Positions 1-12,683 of a DNA stretch of 64,000 nucleotides are shown in pieces (position 1 is the stretch's first letter; every line of letters begins with the position of its first letter). Origin of the DNA: Butyriboletus loyo. Taxonomy: Eukaryota > Basidiomycota > Agaricomycetes > Boletales > Boletaceae. The stretch lies in contig JBBPSI010000037.1 of NCBI GenBank assembly GCA_038093515.1, forward strand, positions 62,001 through 126,000. Reading direction: 5' to 3'. A program made the position numbers and the translations under genes. Under the pieces are notes generated by a model, which was not told the DNA's origin, did not search any database, and was given only the letters and a program-made list of their open reading frames with translations.

Positions 1-354
1 AGAGGGGATTTGAAGGACGATTTGGTAAAATCAAACGAAATGGCTGACGGGCAAGTCAATCTGAGAAAAAATGTCAAAGATCTGCTAAGTGCGCCAGCAG
101 TTGCGCGTACGAAGCGGGGTCGGAGGCGCTGCTGTTGTACGATTCTTCCAATTCGACTCCCAACCCTTACCGTACCGTCGCGAGAGTGCTGCCCCCCCTG
201 TATATATTTTTTTTGCGTCTCTAAGCGGAGAATGGCATCCACGTCCGCAATTTTTACACCTCCTTCAAATCCTTTCAGACACCTCCTTTTTTTATAAAAC
301 GATCATGGCATCGTCCGTCCATTGTCCCCTCCTGCGCTTGCCAGTGGGTCTACC
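1..354 (+). promoter_or_regulatory. 5' region of the cyclin gene
   Basis: No gene is visible here. The stretch reads as promoter and 5' leader of the cyclin that starts at 355. Two TATA-like tracts are present, one near 200-215 (TATATATTTT) and one near 288-299 (TTTTTATAAAAC). An ATG at 305 opens a different frame that runs to 559 and overlaps the cyclin start. If transcription starts upstream of 305, this would act as an overlapping upstream ORF; if the second TATA is used, it would lie outside the mRNA. Confidence 0.45.
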
Positions 355-2391
355 ATGGCTCTCTACACCCCTCCCACCCCGTCTCTCATCTCTCCAAACT
401 CGCCCTCTCTCCCCTCCCTCTCCGCAAACATCCTTGCTCCCTGGCCCATTGTCTCCAAATATCCAAGACTCTCCGCTCTCCCCACTCCCCCCATGTCCGC
501 CGCCTTGCCCAGGCTGCTCCCCCAACCCCACGACCGCGTCACATCCCTGCCCCCGATAGCCCACTTCGACCGTCAGTTGTCTACCATGCATCCAGGTACG
601 TCTCATCTCGTCGCGTCAGATCTCGTCTTCTCACATTCCTCCAGTCACGCCACCTCAGTCCCGGGACGCGTCTACCTGGTTCAGGTCAGCCCCCCGCCCG
701 ACCCACCAGCCCTCTCCCGACATGCCCGACGACGATATGTTGGAGCAGCCCTTCCAACAGGAGCCAATATCACCACGCGACGCATCGCACTGTATTGACT
801 GGTTCGATATCTCCCTGAAGCGGCCAGCCAGTTTCGTGGCGGAAAAGACCTGTGAGATGGTTTGCTATCTGTGGTTTTCCTCCTCCGTGCCTTCCAGCCC
901 ACGTCCGCGCTCACAAATCCCATCTCCCCCTTATTCGCCTGACGCGCCCTCGTCCTCTTCACCCTTGCAATTCAATCCCTCCGCAACATTTGTGCAATTC
1001 ATGCAAAAGTTACTTGAGACGACCCAAGTCAGCCAGTCTGTCATCGTCCTTTCGCTGCACTATATCTGGCATCTCAAGGAGCGCAATCGTTTTACTGCCG
1101 GTCTCCCTGGAAGTGAGTTCCGGATAGCAGTGGCTGCCTTGATGATGGCAAACAAGTTTTTGGACGAGTAAGTCCCCTCTCTTTGGGTTCTTGGCAGCTC
1201 GTTTAAACAATGTCTCAGTAACACGTATACCAACAAGACTTGGTCAGAGGTGTCAGGAATTGACTTGAACGAGATCAACCACATGGAGAGAGAGTTTCTC
1301 ATGGGCGTCGACTTTTCCCTCTACGTCTCGGGTAAAAAGTACGAGTCTTGGCTCAATCTGCTCAAAGGTCTCGTTCTCGCAAAGGAATCCGAGGGTCAGA
1401 AATGGCGGAGGTCGCGTACACGGTATCGCAATGGTCGCCGGTTACAGCCCGCTACTTCTACCCCTGCCATGCGTACCACCAGATCGAGGTATCATTCGAC
1501 GACGTCCCGCGCGCGCTCTACTTCGCCTCTACAATACATTCAGCCAAACCTCTCGACGAATGTCACGGCCCGGCCGCATTTGTTCATCAATCTACCCCCG
1601 TCGCCTTCTCCCAATTCTGGCTCGAAGCGCTCAGCCGCAGACGCGTTCTCGCCAACGTCAACATCCTTCAATGAGCTGCCGCCCTTGAAACGCCCTACCG
1701 GGATGACCTTGCACATTCCAGAAAAAGGCTTTTCAGCCGGGCCTAGTTCTACTTCTCCTCTCGAGCCCCTGCATTCCTTTGCCAAGATGTCACTTTCGGG
1801 TTCATCGCCACACCGCGCTCGCACTGCCTCGTCCCTTCAACCACTCCCTCCCATGCATGAGAACCGACCTCACACATTGATGGCTGCGTATCGCGTAGAT
1901 CGACCCGTGAACATGCCACAGGTATGTTGCTTTCCATCCATGTGCGCGAAATCCTCACCTCGTTTTCCCAGAATCTTTACTATTATTCTTTGGCTGGGTC
2001 TTCTATAGATACAGAAGTAGAACAAGAACGGGTCCAGAGAAAGGCTCGCTTGCGGCGTTTCCAACCTCCTTTGACAACTTCGTATCCGCCTCCTCCGCCG
2101 TATATGCCCATTGACATCCAGTCGGCTTCTGTGAGCCCACATGAAAGTCACTTGAATGTCCGACGTGCACAGTTGCCGCACATCCACGATGCAATCTGGT
2201 CACGAAAGCTCCCTGGAGTGGCCCCTTACATCTCCCCGGCGGATAGTTCCTTGCAGCTCCCGCCTTTGAGGGAAAACGTGATTCCTTCTGCCCCGTTTGC
2301 TAACGCCGGTCCGCCGGGCGTGCACTTTTACACCTCTTCCAGCCAACGGGGATCACCCGTGTATCCTTATGATTGGACTTATGGCAGATAG
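355..2391 (+). CDS. PCL-type (Pho85-partner-like) cyclin
   Basis: A cyclin of the fungal Pcl/Pho80 group, expected to bind and direct a Pho85-type cyclin-dependent kinase in cell-cycle or nutrient control. Several exons are joined. Exon 1 (from ATG 355) is Pro/Ser-rich and ends in MHP at about 596; the next exon resumes with TPPQSRDAS. The cyclin box is unmistakable: NPSATFVQFMQKLL, then AALMMANKFLD, and across an intron near 1170-1219 NTYTNKTWSEVSG and MEREFLMGVDFSLY. The C-terminal half is disordered, rich in Ser, Pro and Arg, with many SP/TP sites. An intron near 1921-1972 precedes the last exon, which ends in YPYDWTYGR. The Ser/Pro tail is typical of basidiomycete members. The exact 5' start and the last acceptor (about 1973 or 2009) are less certain than the cyclin box. 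Confidence 0.85.
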
Positions 2392-3846
2392 TTCCGATCC
2401 TATCTTCGTTTTAATGCATAATATTAGTTGCATTACCCACTTTCCTATCTAATCCTTCACTGCATAGGCCGTTCCGCACATTCGATTCATCCTAGCATAG
2501 ATTCAGTCACCTGCATTGTACCCATTCTGTTGCATTGTTCACACGCATTTCACCCCAATGATTATGATACATTACGCTATTTCTTAACTACTGTACAAAA
2601 CTTGCCTTGGTGTTGCTTTTGTGTGACTGAGAGTATCAATTTTGGTTCTGAAATTCGGACAGTCAATATGTCCCCTCCTAGCGCAAGGTTATCGCCGTGC
2701 GCGTAATACCCTTTCGAAGCACATCGCGTTCCCCCGCTTATGATATCGCAGTACGTCTGGTGGCCGGGATCCGCGGTGTGGGTGTGCAAGGTACAAACCT
2801 GGATCCGACGTTGCAGGCCCAGGTGGCGACGTCGGGGATGACATACGAGGTGCCATCAATCAAACAGCGAGTCGTACGCACAGATTAGTAGGTCCCCGTT
2901 TTTCCTGCTGCGGAATTGCTTATCATACCATCCCCACAGCATGCCCATCGATCCATCACGGCCGACTCAGTTGCCTGTGGCCCTGTGCAAGTCACGCAAC
3001 AGAAGGCGAGGATGACACACAATGTAACAGCATCTTCATATTTTTGGCGCGGTCTCTGTCGGCAGCTGATAGCAAGTATGACCATACCGACGGATGCTGC
3101 AGCACTGACCGAACTGGTAGAACTAGTACCTGACATGCTTGCAGGGTGTGGGACTCGAGTACCCGACCTCCGATCATTTTCAGCTGATCATCGTTTCTCA
3201 CCCAGCAATGCGGAATGGACGGTGGGATCTATTCGGGAGATATTGGATGCCTCAAACGCTTGCGTGAAGAAATATCCGGACAATAGTCCCGTAACTGGAG
3301 TATGGCACGGTTTCACAACACAAGGAATGATACGATCTGAATAGCCATTACTCACGGACACCACAGAAAACCGTTTTATTTCTGTTGAAACCCATGAGCC
3401 TCAAACCAACTAATGCTGGAAAGCGTGAGGCAGGGCATTTTCAGCATTTTAGCGACCATCAAACGTGGGTCAGAAGGCTTTTACCTCCTGTTAACCCCGA
3501 TGTTAGTCCAGCAAATACGCCATCCCTGCGAGCTTCCTGTGGAAAGCGTTCATGAGCGGGAGATCGTAAGGAGCGAGCTGTGTCTGATGGGCGCTGACCC
3601 TGATGGCAAGTTCACGGAGATTTCCTTCTCTCGCTGAAAAGTCTTGTTCCGACATTCCGTCTCTTCTTCAGGCTGATGAGGTGGAAGTAGGACAAAAAGT
3701 AGAAAAATTTGGTTTCATTAATGGAGTAAGGAGTTATTTATTTATTTATTTGTCTATTGCTGCCAGGGCTAAGTTAGGTTCAGCCCGACGACACGCACAC
3801 TTGCATGTTGGCCTTCACCAATTCGGTACTCCCGTAAGGAATCAAC
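2392..3846 (+). other. unassigned stretch with scattered open fragments
   Basis: This is the 3' flank of the cyclin gene followed by about 1.2 kb without a gene I can name. Open plus-strand fragments at about 2690-2888, 3146-3260 and 3350-3567 read like coding sequence (for example DHFQLIIVSHPAMRNG and LFLLKPMSLKPTNAG), and some are bounded by plausible splice sites. I could not join them into one frame with a credible start, nor recognise a family. They may be an unrecognised short gene or a decayed one. A TTTA-repeat tract lies near 3735-3750, just upstream of the SPO22-like start. Confidence 0.3.
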
Positions 3847-6800
3847 ATGTCTTCGGGCAGAAAACCACGACACGGCACTAATTTGCAAACTGTATACGAC
3901 CAGATCCAAGGCAAGTTCTTCCTTATCAGACCTATTCCCCGTGCAGATGGAAATTTTGGGGTGGCATCCCCCCTAGAATTATTGATCAAGATCAAACCTA
4001 AGCTCAACGATATCCAGTCCGACGATGATGCCCATATGGTTAAGGACCTCCATCGTATTACATCACTAGCCCAGTCTTTTTCTGAGCAACGGCTCAAGTT
4101 GAGCAAAAAAAGCCATCTTGCGGATGCGCTTGATCAGGAAGGTCTGTCCCGGTGGCTACGTCGCAGCCTCTCGTGGGCAACGTTGTTCTCAATTTGTCAA
4201 AAGGTGTAAACCTCTGGAATGCCTCCGGCTTATTCCGCCAAGGTTCCGATGGTAACTGTCATCCTATTGTTCCAGCGCGTAGGAAAATTCCGACTTGTCC
4301 AAGTCGGTGTGTTGGTTGACCCTGTCATCAGTGCGCCTTGCAGGTTTCCGTTTGATGGAGGCTGGTCTGGAAGCGAAACACACCACCGAAGGTTTGTTCC
4401 TGCGCTCGTAAAATTTGTGCCACTCTCCACCCCTTCCAATCACAGCATTGTTGCATATGCTCCAGATAGCTTGCAAGACAGGGGTAATGCTGTCAGGTAC
4501 GTCACAATAATGCGTCATCACGGTCGATGACCTTCTCTACCGCGGACGTAGAGGTCGGAAATAACGAATCAGCCGCTTGCGTTCTAGCGTGCGCAGCTAA
4601 GGTCATTATTTATCTTACAAGCTCTCTTCGGGTCTTAACGGTTCGCCAGTATGAAGAAGCGCTGAGAAATATCGACGATCCGGGCGACCAACATTTGCAC
4701 GCCAGGGCACGCGTTACTATTGTTTATTTCTCTAGCAGAATGGAAGCTGTGAGGCTGTTGGACTCCTTGGGTGTGGCAGCACTGATATATTTAGTAATTT
4801 TGGTTTGACATGCACACAGGCTTGGAGGGAAAACAATGAAGGACTTGCGACGTTTATGGCTGACAAGATTACTGGTTCGAATCTCTAGCACCATCAAATT
4901 TGCAAAGCGGTGCGGCTTATCCTTTTGTGCACAGAAAATGTTAGACAATTGGCGTTGCTCTCCATCCGTGACGTAAGTGTACGATATTTCTCTAGCATGG
5001 CTCACATGTCATGCCCGCTCTTAGCGAGAAGTGCTGGTGACCAAGCTGCTTGATATCGGTAAATCGATATTACGCGCCTGCGCGCAAAGCGGGAAACCAC
5101 CTCCGGATGGGAATCAAGCACACGATGCCTTGCGATGGTTGAAAAAGGCGTTCCAAGTAATCGAACCGTTGGAGTGTACGGCCACGCCCGAATTATTGGA
5201 GCTCAAGGTCCGTCTCCCGATACGCATCGATTAAGGATCGCGCGATACTGAAGCATATTTGCCCAGCGATCCGTTCTCAGGAGCTTGGGTAAGATGTGGA
5301 TATGACTGAATGTGGAACCCTATCATAACCAATTACCTACCAACATCCACTTAGCTCGTGGATACTTTCTGTCGTCATCACAAGACCCGGAGAACCTGGT
5401 ACGGGCGGAAGCTGCGCTCGATGAAGTTATTGCGACCATGGATACATCCGTAGAGCCCGTAAGAGACAATTTCCCGCAACACACCATTCGTGATTTTCAC
5501 ACGTTATCATTAGGCAAGCTCCGAGCAGCAACAACTCCGCTGGATGAAGCTGGCTGTGGTGAAGCGGCGAGAAGCTGGGGATACCACGGTTCTTCGCAGT
5601 GAGCCAATGTTCCCTGTTATATGCGGCCCTCTTTAGCTGATCCGGGGGTATCACAAATTAATTACGTGCATTACAGCTCTGGATTCGATAATTGACAACA
5701 TGACCTTTTCTGAGAGAGACCTTACTGAGTTAGCCCAAACATGTGTTCTCTCTCGTCCGCTGACATTTTCTCTAAAAGTATACTCCAAGAACTACGAACC
5801 CTATCTCACCACCAGTATGTCATAGTCCAACTGCCTCATTTAACTTATCTGTCCACATATCATCCCACAGCAATCTAGTGACTGCCGCAACGAGGACTTG
5901 TCTACGCAAAGCGATGGCCTGCTCTGCTAGTATCCCTTCTATCGAGAAGCTTCTCGTTTTCCTGTTATTTCATTGCTCAAAAAGCGATGATCACGCCAAA
6001 GCGTTGAAAGATCTAGAAGATTCTTTCCAAGGCAATTATTTTTCCTGAGAGCGAACAGATTTAGTGACCAGAGATCCGGCTCCTTTTCTACTTTAGAAGT
6101 TTGTGCATCTGATATCGAGCTCTCTAAGGCTGGCGCGAGCGTGTGTCTCACTGTAGGTCTCGACGTCCGCTCGCCATGCCGTAGTGTGACGTTTCCTTTT
6201 CAGTTGATATGGCAATACGGCGACCGTCATTACCATCTCTCACGCTGGGCAGAAGCGGCTGATTGGTTTTTGTGTGGCACTCATGCCGTCTTTTCAAGCC
6301 TGGGCGCCTCCTCATTGTCAAAGTGCTTTCGGAAAGCTGCAGTGTGTCAACTTCAACAAAAGGAGTATGCGCGAGCAACGGCCACGATCGGCCGCTGTCC
6401 CCAAAACGGCGCGACTACCCGGTATGTGGCGTTTTTGATTGCGGTCCGTCAAGGTACGTGCGCAGCGTGCCGGTTAAAGTGGCGTGACAATTGTTGACGG
6501 ACTGCTCAGGTCTGGAAGATGATGGTAACTTGTGGCCTTTACCCTCGTTGCATGTTGTGGCTCACAGATACCGATGACCAGCAACCAGAATCGTCAAGGA
6601 AATGGTTGAGGCCCCCGATTTTGATCGTCGAATGCTGCTTCTGGCCTGTAGACTTTCACATGACTCTGACATGAAAGGCCTGCTGCTATCTGTGCTTATA
6701 TGTTTGCTGGATACGCTAAATTTCCGCGAGAACGTGGAGACAGTGACGGAGTCCATGACACTGATCAGGTGCATTATCAGGCTAACCCTCAAACTCCTCG

Positions 6801-8537
6801 GAGACCCCGGCGCAAACGTGTAAGTTGTCAGGCTTTTCTTGTTATCTTTGGCGCTCATCCCGCCAGACGTTCCCTTGTGAGAACATTGCTCGATTACTTC
6901 AAACACGGTTCGTGGGCGTGCTGCACAACCTTCCTTACCATAACATGTTGCTTTAGCCAAGTCCCTTGTTGAGTCTGTGACCCATGAAAATGCGGCGATG
7001 GTGATCCGGGACGTCTCGTGGCTTTGGCGTACGGCATACAATTGCGCCATCGAGGGGTGTTCCAATTGGGAGAACCAAGGGGAACAAGTATCTGAAGCAT
7101 TCGATGCCGCAAGGGAGGTTGGTTTTCTCCATGGATAATCGTATACGTATTACCCTTGTTAACCGTAAAACAGCTTCTCGAACTGTTTATCTCCAGAACG
7201 CTCGTGGAGATGGAACCCAGCGTCTACGTGTACATAGCGAACGCGTCTTTTGCTGCGACCTCGGGCCGAGGTATAGTACCCTCTTCTATTTTTATTGTTC
7301 TTTGCTCATCGGACGCCAAGTGATCCTTGCACGTGAACGTATGTCAGAAGACAATGCTCCGACAGTAAGTTTTTTGATGATATCTTCTCGTGGGTTGACC
7401 GCTTGGTAGGGCAAATCCGCGGAAACGCTCTTGACGGAGATCAAGGGCTGCAGAGCCAGAGTCTCCGATGTGCTTCCAAAGGTACCTGCCGACAGTCAGC
7501 CACAGATTCACTCTTTTTTGCATGTATTGCGTGTTTTGGCGGTCGAGACTGCTTCGCGGCTTGAAGATTGGGGGTATGTTCTAACTACGATCAAGGTTGG
7601 TCATATAGTCTGCAGAGACCGGAGTGGATGCCTTACACTCAAGCACAGGAGGCGACACGCGCGGAGGACCAAGCTCTCATCACGTTCGAAGCCTTCTGCG
7701 ACATCTTGGTCAGCTCTCTCCGGCAATCAGCCGACTTTGTTGTAAATTGATTCTCCGTGAACAGTGGGAGAACAAGGCCTGTCCAGTCAACGGCACGGAC
7801 CGTTCATTGATCCCGCATTTTCTCATGGGTGCTAACAATTTATTCTCCCCTCTAGTGCTATACGAAGCGCTTGAGGTATGTACTATACTAAGCTTGCTCT
7901 CACGATCCGTGAAAGCCCATTCTTTTTCTCAGGGCATACTCAATGCGTGCCTGACGAATGGTCACCTATCCCTGGAAAAGTTTTCGCGCTGGCTCCGATC
8001 AATATGCATCATTCTACTATCGCAAGGCACTGTGGCTGACCGATTGAAGGCGATTCAGTACATGGAACAAGCCAGTGCTGTCTTGGAAGAGCACGGGAAC
8101 CTTGTGGAAAACGGGAATCCCGTCAGTTGTCCTTATCCCGATAGAGGGGGCATTCTGTAACTGATGATCTCGCCCATCCACGCAAAGCTCTACCCGGTAG
8201 ACGAACGTCTTTGGCTCCTCAGCACAGCCTACAACACAGGCGTGGAATGCTTACAGTTTGTGATCCATCTCGTTTCGGGTTCACCTGATATGATGCAAAA
8301 GGTTTCATTGTAGCGCTTCCTTGGCGGACGAAGCGAAACGTTGGTTCGAGTGCGCTACCGTCCTCTGTCGATTCGTTCCAGACGGCAGACTACGGGCGGA
8401 AAAGGTATGTGACGATGACGACGACGGACGAACGACTCACAACGCAGCGCCACACCCGGTCGAATTCTCAGATATCCAAAGCTTACACCCATTTACTGAC
8501 GCGCTATGCTGGCCGACGCACTCGTTCTCCAGCTTGA
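3847..8537 (+). CDS. SPO22/ZIP4-like meiosis protein (TPR repeats)
   Basis: Resembles the Spo22/Zip4 family, a TPR-repeat scaffold that promotes crossover formation and synaptonemal complex assembly in meiosis. The start ATG 3847 gives MSSGRKPRHGTNLQTVYD. Many short exons follow; successive ones read VNLWNAS, VRLAGFRLMEAGLEAKH, ALRWLKKAFQVIEPLE, LARGYFLSSSQDPENLV, HYHLSRWAEAADWFLCGT (TPR-like), SWLWRTAYNCAIEGCSNWE and DEAKRWFECATVLCRFVP. The last intron is 8405-8471; the final exon then reads ISKAYTHLLTRYAG and stops at 8537. The order and character match the family, and the 4.7 kb span suits its length of about 900-1000 residues. I did not verify every internal junction. It converges on UTP18, whose stop is only 113 bp away. 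Confidence 0.75.
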
Positions 8538-8650
8538 TCATACCTCTCGTGTCTGCTGTTGCCATCTTTTTCTTTCTTTACCTGTGTTACCCACTGCATG
8601 TTGTTGCGCGTGTCCATTGTACTTATTTTTTGAAATGCAAATTTTTGTCA

Positions 8651-10760
8651 TCATTTTTCCCCGTAGTCTCTGAGTTGGTACAACAACACACGTCCACGAT
8701 TGTTTCCTATGGCGAGGTATTCGTTCCCAGTAGAAAAATCCATCGCGGTGACGTGACCCAGAGGGGTCTTTGTCGTCGGCCAATTTCCAAAGGCGGTGAG
8801 AGACGGGAAGTGGATCTATCGTATCCATCCCAACGTGAGCGACCGGTGGAAAAAGGAGTTCAAAAAAGGGGGGAGCAACGTACCAAACGCATTTGATCCT
8901 TTTTGACGTTACTCGCCATGGCGAGCAACTGCGAGTCGTGATTGTAACTCAGGCACGAAATGTTGGTCGTCAGATGACCTAGCGTCTTAAGCGGCTTTGG
9001 CTTGGACGTTTCGAGTGACCTAGCGCTGGCTGCGCTGTACACGTTGACGAGGCCAGTGTTGGAGCTGAAAGGCGGATGTCAGTCAACGTTTTACAATCCT
9101 CAAGACGAACGAACCAAACAAAAAAAAAATGAAATGAAATGGATGAATGAATGAAAATCATGGAACCTACCCTATGGCGAGGTAACTGCCTCGCTGATCG
9201 CCTCCCATGATACGACTTCCAAACCCACCCTCGTCCTGCCACCGCTTGACACATTTTCGCTGACCGACGTTCCAGACGTAGACCTGGGCGTCTTCTGTGA
9301 GACTGAGTAGCTCGCTCGGGCCTTGTCCTCCTCGGGACCACCACAGAGAGCGGATGCCAGCGTTGGCTTTGAGTCCAGCAACGACCTGGGCTGCGCCGGA
9401 CCGCCAATCGACGAGGTGGATGTGACCACGACGGCCTGCGATGGCGAGGACGTCCCCAGTGGGACTGAAGGCGCAGGTGTCCATGCTCCCATCTTGGTTA
9501 GCGTCGAATGTAGTTCCCCATAAGCCACGCGGTGAACGATGGGAGGTTTCAGATTGGAGGTCGTAGGTGTAGTAAAAGGGGCGGGGACCAGTAAGCAGGA
9601 TGGAGGAGCCGCTGGGGTGGAACATGGCGTTTGTTAATGGGAGGGAAGGGATATGGAGCGTTTTTGTGTGCGGGTTGGTCAAACCATCGACCTAGTGGAG
9701 AGGGATGTCAATTTGAAAATTTGAAGTCGACGATACGAAAGAATGAGACATACGTGAAAGAGACGCAGACGTCTGTCTGCACTTGCGGTGAGTAGGACAG
9801 GGATCTGTGGGGAGGGATGGAACTGAAGGGATTTTATTTCCCCTTCGGCAGGTGCGGCCTGGTTCGCATCGCGTAGACGGTCGACGGAGATGATTCCTGG
9901 CGTCAACACGTTTGGTTTCTTCCCGCCTGATATTCCTCCCGTCGAAGCGAGAAGATCTGGGATGGTATCCTCTACTTCGTCCTCTAGCTCTGGCACTGAC
10001 CCGGACGTGGATCGCCGACGCTTAGGATGCAATTTTCTGCGCGCTTTCGATGTCCACTCAGGCGTTGGGTTGATTTGCTCGTATTGCCTCCGCAGCCTGC
10101 GTTCGTATTCGCGTCCGCCGACGGTATCTTCGGCAGGTGCATCGCGAAGTTTCCGCAAGCGGGTGTGTGAATTGAGGGAGACCTGTATGTTGGCATCGTC
10201 TGGGTCCACCCAAGCAGGTGCCTTGCGACTTTCTGGTCGGAGGGTATTTCCGAGAGAAGTTTCCTGATCATGCTCAGATGTGGCAGCATCACCCAGTGTG
10301 TCCTGTTCATCAAGAAGATATTCTTCCTCCACTGCCGTGGAGAGGGCACCACTGTCATTCTTGCTAATCGCACTGGCCCCCTCATCTAAAGCGGGTTCCT
10401 CGGCTGATGACGATCCAGCATTATCATCAATGAAAAACAGCTTGAAACCACGCACGTCTTCAGATGAGTTTCATGGAAAAAGAGGTCACATACATCTGAA
10501 TCAAGCATGTTCTCCAACTCCTTCAAATTTCCTCCTGCGGTGCCATCTTCGACGTCGGAAATGACGACAAGATCAGGGTCGTCTCCTCGTCGTTTGCCTT
10601 TGCTTTTCTCGGAAGGCACGTAGGGAACGCCGAACAGCATGCTTTCCAGACGTCGTTCTTCATCGTCCTTGTTCGTATCATCGACGAACGTGCGGCTGCC
10701 GAGCGGTTGGATGTTATCCTCCTTGGAGGTCTTTTGTCGTTTGCGAGACTGCTTCCCCAT
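8651..10760 (-). CDS. UTP18: U3 snoRNP protein Utp18 (WD40), small-subunit processome
   Basis: Nucleolar WD-repeat component of the UtpB module of the small-subunit processome, needed for 18S rRNA maturation. The spliced model is complement(8651..8815, 8884..9064, 9171..9691, 9754..10440, 10494..10760). All phases close, giving 606 residues, near the usual length. The N-terminus is charged and low-complexity (MGKQSRKRQKTSKED). Then come the family hallmark around RLRRQYEQINPTPEWTSKAR, the first WD region (IKSLQFHPSPQIPVLLTAS), the blades DGLTNPHTKTLHIPSLPL and MDTCAFSPTGDVLAIAGRRG, and the terminal blades GHVTAMDFSTGNEYLAIGNN and GRVLLYQLRDYGEK. An in-frame ATG at 10799 would add 13 residues; I prefer 10760 because the basic nucleolar start follows it. 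The 9065-9170 intron contains a poly-A tract. Confidence 0.93.
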
Positions 10761-10930
10761 CGTGTCAAGGACGGCGTGCTTCGTACAACGGTCGAGCACA
10801 CCAACAATGGTGGCTGTGCAAAAATTAGTTTTGTGTTATGAATCGATAGTACTCTAGATCGGCTTCAATTTCTCGATGACCTTCCTATTCACATTTTGTT
10901 TCTTCCTGGGGCGAGAGGCCTGACTTGTTC

Positions 10931-11849
10931 ATGGTGATTTCTTGTGCGGCGTTGCGTCGATTCCAACCGTCTTTGGTGCGCGTCCGTCAAACCACTTCAC
11001 GCCGGAGATCTGTGACTTCAACTACATGGATTTGTGATTCCCATCGCAAGTCGAGCGGGTTATTCCGACGTGATTCTACAGAGGTACTTGATGTTCGGAA
11101 TAACGTGGTCGTGTTACCCCCGGAACGAGGGTGATACTGAGTCTAATATTTGTCTATCCTTCGAGCCCCTCATGCTAACAGGGCGCAAGACTCTGGAATT
11201 GAACACGGAAGTGTTGTTCCATGCACGCCCCAGCTCTATTGACATGTCACCAGTCGAGGACCAGCTTGGATGATGCCCGCAGCCAACCTTCGAGAAGATC
11301 AATGTCTAGCTCCAAATCTTTCCAGACATTGCTTGATATTCTCAGCCGAGAACCATGCTGGAGAAGATATGCACCAGATCACCGCATACACGCCGGTCGT
11401 GTTCTGCCTGTCCGCTTTAACCGCATCGACGGAGCGCTCGAGCAGATTTCATTGATACATGGTCTGAATGAAAATATGCTGTGCGTTTTCGACGCAGCGA
11501 CTGGGGGTGTTATGAATGCCATGCGAAGAGGAGGTTGGTGGCGATTTGTTTCGGACTGCGGACGAAGTGCTCACCCGACCGCATTGCAAGTGACGAGGAG
11601 TCCAATCATACGTGGGTCCAACGGCCGTTTCATCGACGCTGTCGTGGGTGGATGCCAGGCTTGACAAAATTCAGCAGTTGACCTAGTGAGCACCATGGCG
11701 TTTAATTTGCGCTGCCTGTCGTAAGACGCGAGATATGATATGTGAAAACCAGGCGGGCCGTTCCCGCATGGCCTGTCTCGGTAACCTGGGCCTTAAGGCT
11801 GAGAAACAGAGGGCTTTCATCCGTCTGATCCGTTTGAGACGAGAATAAT
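10931..11849 (+). CDS. unrecognised, probably spliced gene
   Basis: I do not recognise this protein. Evidence for coding is moderate. The first open stretch, from ATG 10931, reads VLDVRNNVVVLPPERG and ends at a GT donor near 11128. A good acceptor near 11181 resumes with KTLELNTEVLFHARPSS. A 147-codon open frame (11221-11664) contains FQTLLDILSREPCWRRYAP and ISLIHGLNENMLCVFDAAT. A separate open stretch reading ENQAGRSRMACLGNLG and KQRAFIRLIRLRRE ends at TAA 11849. The joins between these pieces are not settled, so the limits are approximate. It would be transcribed divergently from UTP18 with only about 170 bp between the starts. The alternative is a decayed gene. Confidence 0.3.
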
Positions 11850-12683
11850 CACAGACGGTGAGTTGTGCATGTGCTCGAGATGGATGCCACTTGGACAGAA
11901 CGAGAGTCGTGTCGTGGGAGTCAATACTACACAGTCTGCACTGTTATACACCTGGACGTCTGGTGAACTGGCAGCGTCGGGGCCCGCTGGACAAGGAGCG
12001 GTGAGAATGTACGTTGGAGAAGAGAAATCGCTCGTGGTTTGATCATTTTCACATGCCCAGTAGTGTCATCACGTACTGCTCTGCATTCCCGGGAAAGAAA
12101 AATTCGACGAGTGATTTCATCAACAGAAGAGACTCATCTTGGTCCCATTATCGCCTGCCGAGCTAGAGGAGACAAAGTCCCAATCACCGCTTTCAATTGC
12201 GGCCCATGTCCCCCCCCAGTCGAGTCTATTTGGGTACGGAGCTCCGGATTTAACAGGCACTCTTCGGCAGTTTTCTCAGCAAGATTATCGCGCTTGCCGC
12301 CCGTGGGTGCGTCGGACGAGTGCAAGGAGGTGCGTGAAAGCGCTCGACTGAGCCCACTAAACACTCGCACGACCAGATACGATCGCGCCGCAGTTGACGT
12401 GTTGACCGCTGTTTACTCAGACCTACTCCATCGCCCCCGACGGTCTCCTCGACTTCCCTCTCACAATCTCACACTCGACCTATTCTGTGTGTAAGCCTAG
12501 TGTAGAGTATCGTTTCCTTTCGTTCGCTTCCACTTATTTTCTGCTTTCTTGCCGTCTCTGGTTTATTCTTCCCAGTGTCATCCTACCCTATTGTTTCTCT
12601 ACTGCTGTCCCGTTTTCTCCCCGGGGCCGAGTGCTCCTGCCTGCATTCGTTTCCTCCAAGTTGCCATCTAATTGCGCCTTGTC
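11850..12683 (+). promoter_or_regulatory. intergenic region and 5' leader of the G-alpha gene
   Basis: No gene is seen. The last part (about 12530-12670) is strongly pyrimidine-rich, as is usual for the leader just upstream of highly expressed fungal genes. An open frame at 12139-12351 has no family resemblance and is treated as chance. Confidence 0.35.

Noticed and set aside
4860..4895. GGTTCGAATCT, like a tRNA B box
   Set aside because: It lies within the SPO22-like coding region and has no matching A box or acceptor stem.
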